40,001 nt of DNA from G020353115 sp964640125 (GTDB lineage: Bacteria; Bacteroidota; Bacteroidia; Bacteroidales; VadinHA17): NCBI GenBank assembly GCA_964640125.1, contig CAZXGG010000032.1, positions 1 through 40,001 of the forward strand, in the 5' to 3' direction. Made by a program: the position numbers and the translations under genes. The first letter of the stretch is position 1. Every line of letters begins with the position of its first letter. Below the pieces are notes generated by a model. The model made no database searches. It was given only the letters and a program-made list of their open reading frames with translations, and was not told the DNA's origin. Positions 1 to 7,980 of this stretch are shown piece by piece.

Positions 1-1052
1 ATATCAGTAATCGGTATCTGCTGTGGACATTGTGACTGGCATTTCCCACACAAACGACATGCTGTCCTGTCAGCTTCAACAGTCATCATATCGATTGCCT
101 GAGCATCCCGGGCACTTAATTCCCTTCCAGCGCCTGAATAGGTTTCAGCAAATTCATCCAGGTTTCTGACCCGGATAACAGCAGCATCTAGCTTTGTCTG
201 TGTGGTGAGCCATCGTACAAGGGCGTTATGTGGGGATGTGCCGTCCGGCAATTTGTCCATGAATGCCTGATCCTGCTTCATGCGGCCGATTCCCCGTGCA
301 GTCTTCATGGCAATGGTACCAAAATTCCTTTCCCGGGCGAACTCAATGAATTTGTTCATTTCCAGATCACCGCCGTAGGAATGCATAAACTGAGCATGCT
401 CATACATGCCCTCTTCGACTACAGCCGTCAGTATCTCCGCGGCACTCTCTCCATTCTCAACCCTGGGGCTTCCATCATAACTGTGCTGTGAAAGGCAGAG
501 ATGTTTTACGAGTCCTTCTTTTTTCAACCGCTCAAAAGCACGAATAAAACTTCTGTTGGTTTTAAGTTCTTTAACATTGTGATAACCATAATGCAATTGC
601 ATGTCATCAAAGTAGCCAAGGCCGGTTTCTTTTAAAGCTTCCTTCACATACCGATAATGTTCCTCCTCATTGAAATGTCCACTATAATGATCTGAGCCTA
701 CACGGTCGACTGTAACCTGGCAGTAATGAGTCTCCCTGTTCTTCAGGATGATTTCGGGAACTCCGGTCCTCATCCACTGGTTTGCTTTATGCCAGTAATT
801 CATCCCACATCGAGCCCCTGCTTCAGTAAGGAGCGAATCCATATCCCCCATTCCGATCAGGACTGAGACCTCCCTTCCGCTGTACCCCAGTTTACGGCGG
901 GGCAAATCCCCAACTTTTTGTACAACCTCTTCCAGCATTGATTGGCCACCCGGTCTGGGACTACCAATAAGTGTTGGTGTCATTCCGGCAAGAACTGCAG
1001 TTGATGACAATTGTAAAAATCTCCTTCGTTTAATTGGTTTTTTATATGCCAT
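1..1052 (-). CDS. Tat-exported aldo/keto reductase with C-terminal Fe-S domain (partial, cut by window edge)
   Basis: Read on the minus strand from an ATG at 1052, the frame stays open to position 1, so the C-terminus lies outside the window. The N-terminus carries a twin-arginine leader (KRRRFLQLSS followed by a hydrophobic stretch), which predicts export of a folded cofactor-bearing enzyme. The middle matches the aldo/keto reductase TIM barrel (GYFDDMQLHYG; FGTIAMKTARG), and the end enters a ferredoxin-type motif CxxCxxCxxxCP (CRLCGKCQSQCP, about residues 332-343). The domain order matches the AKR at 1976-2997, so the two are paralogues facing away from each other. Substrate unknown; NAD(P)H-dependent carbonyl reduction is the family role. 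The start is supported by an AGGAGG Shine-Dalgarno 9 nt upstream. Confidence 0.85.
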   Translation of the reverse strand, partial: MAYKKPIKRRRFLQLSSTAVLAGMTPTLIGSPRPGGQSMLEEVVQKVGDLPRRKLGYSGREVSVLIGMGDMDSLLTEAGARCGMNYWHKANQWMRTGVPEIILKNRETHYCQVTVDRVGSDHYSGHFNEEEHYRYVKEALKETGLGYFDDMQLHYGYHNVKELKTNRSFIRAFERLKKEGLVKHLCLSQHSYDGSPRVENGESAAEILTAVVEEGMYEHAQFMHSYGGDLEMNKFIEFARERNFGTIAMKTARGIGRMKQDQAFMDKLPDGTSPHNALVRWLTTQTKLDAAVIRVRNLDEFAETYSGAGRELSARDAQAIDMMTVEADRTACRLCGKCQSQCPQQIPITD

Positions 1053-1060
1053 AGTGTATT

Positions 1061-1067
1061 CCCTCCT
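1061..1067 (-). promoter_or_regulatory. Strong Shine-Dalgarno (AGGAGGG)
   Basis: On the minus strand AGGAGGG ends 8-9 nt before the ATG at 1052. Most other genes in this window have no such motif, so this ribosome-binding site fixes the start and is unusual for its surroundings. Confidence 0.6.
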
Positions 1068-1286
1068 GGATTATGGATTGATGATATCACTTTCAAATTT
1101 AATAAATTTTCCTTGATCCGGTCAGTTTAGCGGGATGTCTAATAGGTACAGCTACCAACTTAAATATTCAGCTAATTACAAGTACATGTCCCTGCTTATT
1201 AAAACTTGCTTACGCATTTGCCGGTTCATCCTAATGAATGTAAAATCTTTTACCTATCTTTCCGGTAGCATGATAAATTAGCTACA

Positions 1287-1979
1287 ATGTCCCTTGAGCA
1301 GGAACTCATAAAAGAATTGAATGATCAGGGTGCAGACTTTGTATACTTCGTTGATATATCACACTTATCCGACGAACAAAATAAACAATATCCTGCTGCC
1401 ATATTGATGGGGGTTGTTTTATCTCCCGGTTACATCAAAAAAATAACCAGCAACCCGGATTATGTACAGGATATGATTCATAATAATCAGATCAGTGAGG
1501 ATGAATTTGATCAAAAAGAGATGGCTACAGACAGGATGGCTGATTATATCGCATCATATATTACCGCAAAAGGATATTCCGCATATTCCCAGTCGGAAGA
1601 CAATCTAAGTTCGACCGGTTTTTATGACGGAAAAACAAAAAGCTCACCGCTGCCCCACAAAACGATCGCAGGATTAGGAGGCCTGGGATGGATCGGGAAA
1701 CACAACCTGCTGGTCACCCCTGAATTCGGAAGCGCCATTTCAATGTGTACCGTTTTAACAGATGCTCCAATCCGGACAGTCTTGCATACACCTGGTAAAT
1801 CACTGTGTGGGGAATGCAGGGTTTGTGTTGATATTTGTTCACCCAAAGCCATTAAAGGGAAAGAATGGGATATCAGCACTTCAAGAGATGAACTGGTTGA
1901 TGTTTATCAATGTACTACTTGTTTGAAATGCCTGGTTTTGTGTCCATGGACACAAACATACATGCAGAAAAGACTATGA
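1287..1979 (+). CDS. QueG-like (COG1600-type) double [4Fe-4S] cluster protein
   Basis: A 230-residue protein. The segment around residues 125-165 (AGLGGLGWIGKHNLLVTPEF) matches the core signature of the epoxyqueuosine reductase family. It is followed by two clustered cysteine motifs, CGECRVCVDIC and CTTCLKCLVLC, each suited to one [4Fe-4S] cluster. It is much shorter than true QueG (about 380 residues) and lacks its C-terminal part, so it is more likely a family relative of unknown substrate than the tRNA-modification enzyme. The stop codon overlaps the start of the downstream aldo/keto reductase (ATGA at 1976-1979), which implies translational coupling and a shared electron-transfer or redox job. 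Nearest alternative: a stand-alone ferredoxin-like reductase. Confidence 0.75.
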   Translation: MSLEQELIKELNDQGADFVYFVDISHLSDEQNKQYPAAILMGVVLSPGYIKKITSNPDYVQDMIHNNQISEDEFDQKEMATDRMADYIASYITAKGYSAYSQSEDNLSSTGFYDGKTKSSPLPHKTIAGLGGLGWIGKHNLLVTPEFGSAISMCTVLTDAPIRTVLHTPGKSLCGECRVCVDICSPKAIKGKEWDISTSRDELVDVYQCTTCLKCLVLCPWTQTYMQKRL

Positions 1980-2997
1980 AAGCAAAAAAAATCAATCGGA
2001 GAAATTTCCTGGCAAAATCATCCCTCGGAATATTGGGAGCAGGAGCAAGTACTGGTTTNNNNNNNNNNNNNNNNNNNNNNNNNNNNNNNNNNNNNNNNNN
2101 NNNNNNNNNNNNNNNNNNNNNNNNNNNNNNNNNNNNNNNNNNNNNNNNNNNNNNNNNNCTTTCCACGAGGCAATTGATCAGATGAAAAACGAAGGAAGAG
2201 TGAGATATTGCGGTGTTTCCAGCCACGGAGCTACCTGGGATGGAAGAACGAAAGACAGTATGGGGCAGGTTATAGGTGCTGCAGTCGAGGACGGAAGGTA
2301 TGACCTGGTCCTGTTTGTATACAATTATGTGCAACAGGAGATGGGACAGCAAATCCTTAAAGCATGCGCGAAAAAGAACATTGGGACAACACTTATGAAA
2401 ACGGATCCCTTCGGAGGAGTTGCGTTAGGAATCCTTGATATGGTTAAAAACTATGAAAATGATACCATTCCGGAATACCTGCGTTCAATATATGAGCGGA
2501 TTAACGAGAAACAGGCAAATGCCGAATCTTTTATTGAAGAGCATCAATTATACGATGAAAACGGGAAAAGAGAAGCTGCCATTGGTTTCGTACTGAATGA
2601 TCCTGCAGTACATTCAGCGCTGATTTCGTTCAAGAGCTTTACTGATATAGACGATTATATCAGCCTTTCTGGTAAACGATTGACAGCAGAGAATAAAAAG
2701 ATGATTAACTTACTGCGGGAGACATTAGGCCATTTGTATTGCCGCCATGCCTGTGGCATTTGTGAGAACCAGTGTCCTCATGGAGTTCCGATCAATACAA
2801 TCATGCGCTACAACCACTATTTAATGGCTCAGGGACGAGAAAAGTATGCGATTAAGAAATATTATGAGCTGCCGGGCAGTAAACCAGATGTATGTTCAGA
2901 ATGTGAAGGGTTGTGCGAAGCGTCATGTCCGTATCAAGTATCCATCCGATCACTCTTATCCATTGCTCATCAAAATCTGTCTGTTAGCTTAGTATAA
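1976..2997 (+). CDS. Tat-exported aldo/keto reductase with two [4Fe-4S] motifs, interrupted by assembly gap
   Basis: The first 27 codons before the gap give a Tat leader (INRRNFLAKSS, then a Gly/Ala-rich hydrophobic stretch). After the gap the reading frame resumes at 2161 and runs to a TAA at 2995-2997. It contains the aldo/keto reductase segment RVRYCGVSSHG and a long tail with two cysteine sets, CRHACGICENQCP and CSECEGLCEASCP. The frames on either side of the 100-N run do not match, so the N length is a placeholder. Aligned by eye with the paralogue at 1-1052, about 145 codons (roughly 430 bp) are missing. The gene is probably intact in the organism, and the break is an assembly artefact. 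It starts inside the stop codon of the QueG-like gene. Confidence 0.8.
2059..2158. other. Assembly gap (100 Ns)
   Basis: Exactly 100 Ns, a conventional size for a gap of unknown length. The flanking reading frames (phase 2 before, phase 1 after) show that the true gap is not 100 bases. Confidence 0.98.
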
Positions 2998-3007
2998 CAG
3001 TAGAAAC

Positions 3008-3148
3008 ATGGAAATTTTAGGTGAAATATTAGAAAATGCCACGGATATGACCATCGGTGAATTTTCTCAAAAATACTTATTTGAACCATTAGGAATCAAA
3101 TCTTTTGATTGGTGGTTAACATTCAGAACGGGTGAGATTAAAAAAATG
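3008..3148 (+). pseudogene. Truncated serine hydrolase / class C beta-lactamase-family fragment
   Basis: The translation from 3008 (LGEILENATDMTIGEFSQKY followed by LFEPLGIKSFDWW) matches the stretch of PF00144 serine hydrolases that lies after the YSN motif, where members read like LGeIIEkvtGmsf..F....i..PLGm. The catalytic SxxK and YxN motifs that should lie upstream are absent; the sequence begins 10 bp after the aldo/keto reductase stop. Similarity ends near 3148, where the 12-bp inverted repeat begins, and the open frame then runs into AT-rich non-coding-like sequence to 3256. It looks like an internal remnant, not a working gene. The identification rests on a short match. Confidence 0.55.
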
Positions 3149-3303
3149 GTGACAGCTTCCCCTTTTTTTATTGTTAGAAAAATATATTTATATAACTGTT
3201 ATTCTGCTATTTATAACGTTAATGAACTAAATAAATATTTATTAATCCTATTCTAACTTATTTATTTACAATTGATTAAAAATTTTTAATAGGAAGCTGT
3301 CAC
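3149..3303. repeat. AT-rich segment bounded by 12-bp perfect inverted repeats (MITE-like or IS scar)
   Basis: GTGACAGCTTCC at 3149-3160 is repeated as its exact reverse complement GGAAGCTGTCAC at 3292-3303. The arms partly extend outward (A-rich outside the left arm, T-rich outside the right arm). The 131-bp interior is very AT-rich and has no convincing gene. The left end coincides with the point where the serine-hydrolase fragment stops. No target-site duplication is clear. It could be a miniature inverted-repeat element, or two opposed insertion-sequence ends left by past events. It also supplies the sequence directly upstream of the transporter at 3317. Confidence 0.5.
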
Positions 3304-3316
3304 TAATTTTTAGTTT

Positions 3317-4723
3317 ATGCAAACGGGTACTACCAATCGGGATATCAAAACCCCGCCGGCAGGCATTGGCATACTGCTTCTTGTTGGTCCGTCCCTGGTC
3401 TGGTGTTCGGAGTATATTGGTTCCGGAGAGGTGATCCTCGCTACGCGCACTGGTTCAATCCTTGGGACCTCGGTACTTTGGGCAATCGTCATTGGAATTT
3501 TCCTGAAGTTTTGGATTGGAATGAGCGGTGCACGTTACACGGTCTGCACCGGTGAGGGGATGATTGATATGTTTAACAGGATGCCGGGTCCAAAACATTG
3601 GGCAGTATGGATTGTTCTGGTCGGCCAGTTAATTGCAGCAACAATTTCAATCAGTTCCATTGCTTCCGCGTCCGGTATTTTTCTGAGCACTCTGGTTCCT
3701 ATTCCTCAGCATATCAGTGGTTGGATTATCACTTTACTGGCTTTCCTCATAGCGTGGACCGGTGAGTTCAAGTGGTTAAAAATTGTCATGAGCCTATTAA
3801 TTCTCCTGGTTATCCTTGGTGTATTTTATGTTGCTATCCGGGTATTTCCTGGAATAAAATCGCTCCTGGAGGGGCTTATACCCCACCAACCGGAGGTCCC
3901 ATCCTGGGCATTATCGAAAGGGATTAATACAAATCCGTGGAGAGAGATACTTCCCCTGATCGGGTGGAGTGCAGGAGGATTTGCGAGCCAGGTCTGGTAT
4001 TCGTACTGGGTGATTGGTGCGGGCTATGGGAATGCCAAAAAAGATGTGTACGGGAAACCTGCTGACACTGAAAAGCTGAAAAGCATATCCGTTATTACAG
4101 CGCGGAAGATCAAAGGCTGGTGCAGGGTGGTCAGCGTGGATGCTTCGGTGGCTATGATCATAGGAATTGCCACCACTGCGGGATTTCTGATCGCGGGATC
4201 AGGTGTGCTGGGCAGGATGCAAATTGTTCCGGAGGGAGAGGAAGTAGCTATCCAGCTTTCCGAGATTTTCGCTTCGCGCTGGGGGGGTACCGGTGCAATC
4301 CTGTTTATGGTTGGAGGCACTGCTGCCCTTTTTTCAACCCAGATTGGTCAGCTTGCCGGATGGCCCAGGCTGCTTGCCGACACATTCAGGATATGCATCC
4401 CTGCCTTTGGGAAAGCACTAAAATGGAAGAATCAGTTTCGCCTTTTCCTGATATTTTTCTTTTTATCCAACATGATCATTGTTTACACCATTGGTTACAA
4501 ACCGGTCATGCTGGTAAAACTCGGAGCCATACTGGATGGTCTGTTGCTCACCCCTCTTCAGGCAATCTGGGTCTTTACCGGGCTATACGTTGTCATGCCA
4601 AAGCTCCTGCACAACCATGCCTGGAAGATCCTTAAGCCCCACTGGATCTATGGAGCGATCCTAATTGTAGCTTTCCTTGTATTCGGATATTTTTGCATTT
4701 ACCAGATACCCAGGATCTGGTAG
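3317..4723 (+). CDS. Divergent Nramp-like membrane transporter
   Basis: A 468-residue polytopic membrane protein with roughly eleven hydrophobic segments. The first (VGPSLVWCSEYIGSGEVILA) aligns with TM1 of Nramp transporters, and the 'GP' entry and overall layout fit. However, the metal-binding DPGN of TM1 is replaced by an IGSGE-type sequence, and the TM6 MPH-type motif is replaced by AGGFASQVWYSYW. This matches the poorly characterised 'Nramp family divalent metal transporter' clade rather than MntH, so Mn/Fe transport should not be assumed. It is a lone plus-strand gene, convergent with the sugar-oxidoreductase operon. Its upstream region comes from the inverted-repeat segment. No Shine-Dalgarno is visible. 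Confidence 0.75.
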   Translation: MQTGTTNRDIKTPPAGIGILLLVGPSLVWCSEYIGSGEVILATRTGSILGTSVLWAIVIGIFLKFWIGMSGARYTVCTGEGMIDMFNRMPGPKHWAVWIVLVGQLIAATISISSIASASGIFLSTLVPIPQHISGWIITLLAFLIAWTGEFKWLKIVMSLLILLVILGVFYVAIRVFPGIKSLLEGLIPHQPEVPSWALSKGINTNPWREILPLIGWSAGGFASQVWYSYWVIGAGYGNAKKDVYGKPADTEKLKSISVITARKIKGWCRVVSVDASVAMIIGIATTAGFLIAGSGVLGRMQIVPEGEEVAIQLSEIFASRWGGTGAILFMVGGTAALFSTQIGQLAGWPRLLADTFRICIPAFGKALKWKNQFRLFLIFFFLSNMIIVYTIGYKPVMLVKLGAILDGLLLTPLQAIWVFTGLYVVMPKLLHNHAWKILKPHWIYGAILIVAFLVFGYFCIYQIPRIW

Positions 4724-4860
4724 GAAGATCCCATGGCTTACGATGTTTTCTCATGGACACCTTCCATGTGGGCTACTGGGGTAATAATACTTCAAATGGG
4801 ACAATTCAATCCCTTCAGGTAATTAAAAACTAAATTCGATACCAGAATTTTAAATACGGG

Positions 4861-5988
4861 TTATATTTTCATTAACCTGCCGTCAAAATCGTCCCTTCCG
4901 GTTTCCGGCATAAGAGGGAATTTTACCGGTTTTTTATCCCTTTCCGAGCGGTATATTGCTGTAAAAACCTCTACGGTAACTCGACCATCCTCCCCGGTGA
5001 CCATGGGTTGTCTGTTCATCAGAACCGATTCAATAAAATCTTCTATCTGAAGCTGGTGGAAGTATTCCATAGCATCAATCCGATTGAAAAAGTCTGTATC
5101 CTCACTGCGCCATTTCTCAAGCATTTTCTCCTCGCCGGGTATTGTCCAGAGGTCATTCACCGGAGGTTGCAGGATATCGGACACACCGGCAATGAACATG
5201 GTTCCGCCATCGGTCTGTACTCCTACCGATGCACCGTTGCCCCCATGTACATGAATCTTGCCAAAGAGTCCGGGTTTTTGAGAATTGCTAACGGTTAAAT
5301 TGCCAATACCTCCATTTTTAAATGTAAGAACAGCGAGGGCTGTATCGTCCACTTCGATATGCGGATGATTCAAGTTTCTCCATACCCCGAACAGTTCATC
5401 TATCTCACCCATGTACCAGTGCAGGATATCCAGGTAGTGAGGTGACTGGTTAACCAGGACTCCCCCACCCTCTTCTTTCCATGTTCCGCGCCAGTGATCC
5501 ATGGTATAGTAATGTTCATCGCGCCAGCCGAGCATATTCACGGTGCCAAGCAGGGGTTTTCCAAGTTTACCATCCTCTATTGCATTTTTTACTCTCTGAC
5601 AAGCCGGGTAAAACCGGCGCTGACTGACAACTCCGAGTGTCTTATCACACGATTTTGCTGTTTCCAGCATGTCATCGCAGTCGTTTAGCGAAGAAGCAAG
5701 TGGTTTTTCCACCAGGACATTCGCTCCGCATTTCAAAGTTTCAATCACGGGATTCCTGTGAAAGGGATGGGGAGTACAAACCGACACAACGTCCAGGGTT
5801 TCCATTTTCACCATCTCCGTTACGCTGGTATAGGGTTTAACCTGATACTCCTTTGCAAACCGTCTGGTCTTCTCTATTTCTCTTCCACATACAGCAGTAA
5901 AAAGAGATGATTTTAATGCAGAATATGCTTTCGCATGGAGGTGCGCAACTTTTCCACACCCGACTATTCCTGTCCTGAGTTCAGTCAT
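4861..5988 (-). CDS. Gfo/Idh/MocA family oxidoreductase (cytoplasmic)
   Basis: A 375-residue NAD(P)-dependent sugar or polyol oxidoreductase. The N-terminal Rossmann motif is GIVGCGKVAHLHAKAY (about residues 7-22), and the family's EKP signature is present (VLVEKPLASS, about 92-101). The C-terminal alpha/beta domain contains GGGVLVNQSPHYLDILHW, with the His/Asp positions typical of the catalytic region. No signal peptide, unlike the paralogue at 7981-9492. It is the last gene of a four-gene operon, 25 bp after the dehydrogenase at 6014. The exact substrate cannot be read from sequence; myo-inositol, glucose-6-phosphate-like or 3-keto sugar chemistry are all possible. Confidence 0.88.
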   Translation of the reverse strand: MTELRTGIVGCGKVAHLHAKAYSALKSSLFTAVCGREIEKTRRFAKEYQVKPYTSVTEMVKMETLDVVSVCTPHPFHRNPVIETLKCGANVLVEKPLASSLNDCDDMLETAKSCDKTLGVVSQRRFYPACQRVKNAIEDGKLGKPLLGTVNMLGWRDEHYYTMDHWRGTWKEEGGGVLVNQSPHYLDILHWYMGEIDELFGVWRNLNHPHIEVDDTALAVLTFKNGGIGNLTVSNSQKPGLFGKIHVHGGNGASVGVQTDGGTMFIAGVSDILQPPVNDLWTIPGEEKMLEKWRSEDTDFFNRIDAMEYFHQLQIEDFIESVLMNRQPMVTGEDGRVTVEVFTAIYRSERDKKPVKFPLMPETGRDDFDGRLMKI

Positions 5989-6013
5989 AACCCCGGATTT
6001 TTAAGAGACAAAT

Positions 6014-7051
6014 TTACCTGCCTGGGATCAGAACCACTTTAAATAATCCTTTTTCCCTTTCATATAACCGTTGAAACCATTCAGCTCCCTCAGAAAGGGG
6101 AGCTTCAGCGCTCAGTAGTGCGTCCACATTTATCTTTCCGGAAGCAATCATTTTCAGAACAGTGGGTAACTCTCCGGCGATGGCATAAGATCCCTGAAGT
6201 CTCAATTGGTGGGTTACTACACGCTGTAACGGCATTTCAACTGATGGAACAAGGTTTCCAATAAGGGTTAGTGTACCTCCTTTTCTCAGGCTTCCAATGG
6301 CTATTTGAAACGTATCCGAGTTACCTGCTGCGTCAAAAGCAACATCAACGCCCCGGTGACCGGTAATTTTTCTTGCTTGCTCAATTATATCCTTTTCCTG
6401 TGGATTTAAAGCAGCAGTAGCGCCCAACTTCTCAGCCATCTCCAACCGGTCATCTCTCACATCCACTGCAATGATTTCCCTGCATCCGGCCAATGTTAAT
6501 CCCTGGATAATAAATGATCCGATCATTCCAGTTCCGATCACCATAGCCGTATCAAGATTTGAAATAAGTGCAAGGTTTATTGCATGGAGGGCTACAGCGG
6601 CTGGTTCGGTCATGGCAGCCTGTGTAAAAGATACATTTTCCGGTATCTTATATAGAATGTGTTGCGGGATGGCAATGTATTCAGCAAATGCTCCGTCCCT
6701 TTTAAACTCTTTTGCAGATACACCAAGCACTTCCCGGCCGTCACTGAGATTGTACATTCCATGGCTGGTATACCAGTCATCCAGCCGGTATATTGTCGAA
6801 TCAAAGATTACACGGTTCCCAACCTTCCATTTCTTTACTTTTTCTCCCCGTTCAACGATTATTCCGGATGCTTCATGTCCCATGATTATAGGGTGTAATC
6901 TCCTGCCTGTGCTGCCATCCATACCCTGTATATCACTACCACAAATTCCTGCTGCCTTTACATTTACAAGGACCTCATCCGGGCCAACTTCCGGGTCCGG
7001 AACATCCATATAGTCAAACTTCATATAATCCGTCAGGACCAGGGCTTTCAT
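6014..7051 (-). CDS. Zinc-type medium-chain alcohol/polyol dehydrogenase (galactitol-1-phosphate 5-dehydrogenase-like)
   Basis: A 345-residue MDR protein. Catalytic-zinc motifs are present: AGICGSDIQG (Cys about 37) and IIMGHEASGIIVERG (His-Glu about 59-60). The Rossmann region around residues 168-190 (TAMVIGTGMIGSFIIQGL) binds NAD(H). The four-cysteine structural-zinc loop of most sorbitol dehydrogenases is absent; it is replaced by a segment beginning FDSTIYRLDDW. Intergenic spacings of about 25 bp on both sides place it in the operon with the Gfo/Idh/MocA and TIM-barrel genes, which points to oxidation or reduction of a sugar-derived alcohol. Substrate unknown. Confidence 0.85.
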   Translation of the reverse strand: MKALVLTDYMKFDYMDVPDPEVGPDEVLVNVKAAGICGSDIQGMDGSTGRRLHPIIMGHEASGIIVERGEKVKKWKVGNRVIFDSTIYRLDDWYTSHGMYNLSDGREVLGVSAKEFKRDGAFAEYIAIPQHILYKIPENVSFTQAAMTEPAAVALHAINLALISNLDTAMVIGTGMIGSFIIQGLTLAGCREIIAVDVRDDRLEMAEKLGATAALNPQEKDIIEQARKITGHRGVDVAFDAAGNSDTFQIAIGSLRKGGTLTLIGNLVPSVEMPLQRVVTHQLRLQGSYAIAGELPTVLKMIASGKINVDALLSAEAPLSEGAEWFQRLYEREKGLFKVVLIPGR

Positions 7052-7075
7052 TGGTCAACCATCATTAACCGGAAG

Positions 7076-7957
7076 CTATTTATTCAGGAGGTATTTCTGC
7101 AGTATTTCCTTCCCCTTTCTGATCTCTTCCCGGCCGGAGGATTCAATACCATACCATCCCCGGTAACCTGCGTCATGGCATAATCTGATCATTTTTGCAG
7201 ATAGTTCTTCGGTTGGCTGGTTGCGGTATGACATCCCCCCGGCATAGGGTAATGTTTTCTCCAGGTAGGCGTAATTATCAAACCTGTCGGAGGGTCCACG
7301 CCAGTCGGGATAGGTCCCGAAATAGAGGCTGTCAACCTCTTTCATCAGAGCGACAATCCAATCCGGATCATCGGAAACACCACCATGGTTCTCAATCAGG
7401 ATGCTGATATTGGCAGGTATTGCATATTCGAGCATCATGCGGTAGGTTTCTGCCGACCATTTCAGTGCATCCTCTTTAGAAACATCCCGTGGTCCCCTGC
7501 AATTAGTGCGAATGGAGTGACATCCCAGGTAGTGTGCAATATCGATCCATTTCTGATGGTTGATAACGGTTTGTTTCCTTTCCTCTTTTAACGGAGTGCA
7601 TGTTTCCCCTTCATCATCAATCATGATCAATACCATGGTTACTCCATACTCTTCGGCATTTTTCTTTAACCTGTTGAGATAAGCCAGCGTTGGAACACCA
7701 AACAGTGTATTCACGAACTCAATTCCATTAATATCAAAATCTTCGCGGGCGATTTTTGGAAAATCGAGTGTTTCCCATTTTCCTGCCCGGATCTCTTCAA
7801 CCAAGGCCCACTGGGCAATGGAGATGTCGTCTTTGGTCAGCCGGGTGCCAGCCAGAAGATCAGCGTTTTTCAACAAAGCAGGGGCAACAAGGCCTGTTGC
7901 CCCAAGGGCTAAGGATTTTCCAAGAAAATTCCGTCTGCTAATAGGCTTTTTACTCAT
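7076..7957 (-). CDS. Tat-exported sugar phosphate isomerase/epimerase-like TIM barrel protein
   Basis: A 293-residue protein of the xylose-isomerase-like (AP endonuclease 2) TIM-barrel superfamily. The leader SRRNFLGKSLALGATG is a textbook twin-arginine signal, so it acts in the periplasm or at the envelope. The barrel has the usual metal-site context: ILIENHGG (Glu about 187), a conserved Asp near FGTYPDWRG, and a C-terminal WYGIESSG Glu. It lies 23 bp downstream of the Tat-exported Gfo/Idh/MocA gene, so the two probably act in turn on the same exported-compartment substrate, for example 3-keto-sugar rearrangement or elimination. That role is inferred from pairing, not from a specific motif. 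Confidence 0.82.
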   Translation of the reverse strand: MSKKPISRRNFLGKSLALGATGLVAPALLKNADLLAGTRLTKDDISIAQWALVEEIRAGKWETLDFPKIAREDFDINGIEFVNTLFGVPTLAYLNRLKKNAEEYGVTMVLIMIDDEGETCTPLKEERKQTVINHQKWIDIAHYLGCHSIRTNCRGPRDVSKEDALKWSAETYRMMLEYAIPANISILIENHGGVSDDPDWIVALMKEVDSLYFGTYPDWRGPSDRFDNYAYLEKTLPYAGGMSYRNQPTEELSAKMIRLCHDAGYRGWYGIESSGREEIRKGKEILQKYLLNK

Positions 7958-7980
7958 AATTATTTTATTTAGTTAAACGA

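Noticed and set aside
878..895. Search for tRNA genes and further palindromes across the spacers
   Set aside because: No cloverleaf or CCA-ended candidate was seen in any intergenic stretch; the remaining short inverted words (4-5 bp arms) are at chance level.
1915..2352. Minus-strand open frame through the N run
   Set aside because: It exists only because the Ns contain no stop codons; the plus-strand genes explain the sequence.
4733..4822. 29-codon open frame after the transporter (starts MAYDVFSWTPSMW)
   Set aside because: No recognisable motif, no ribosome-binding site, and it lies in a short convergent spacer; chance is the simplest explanation.
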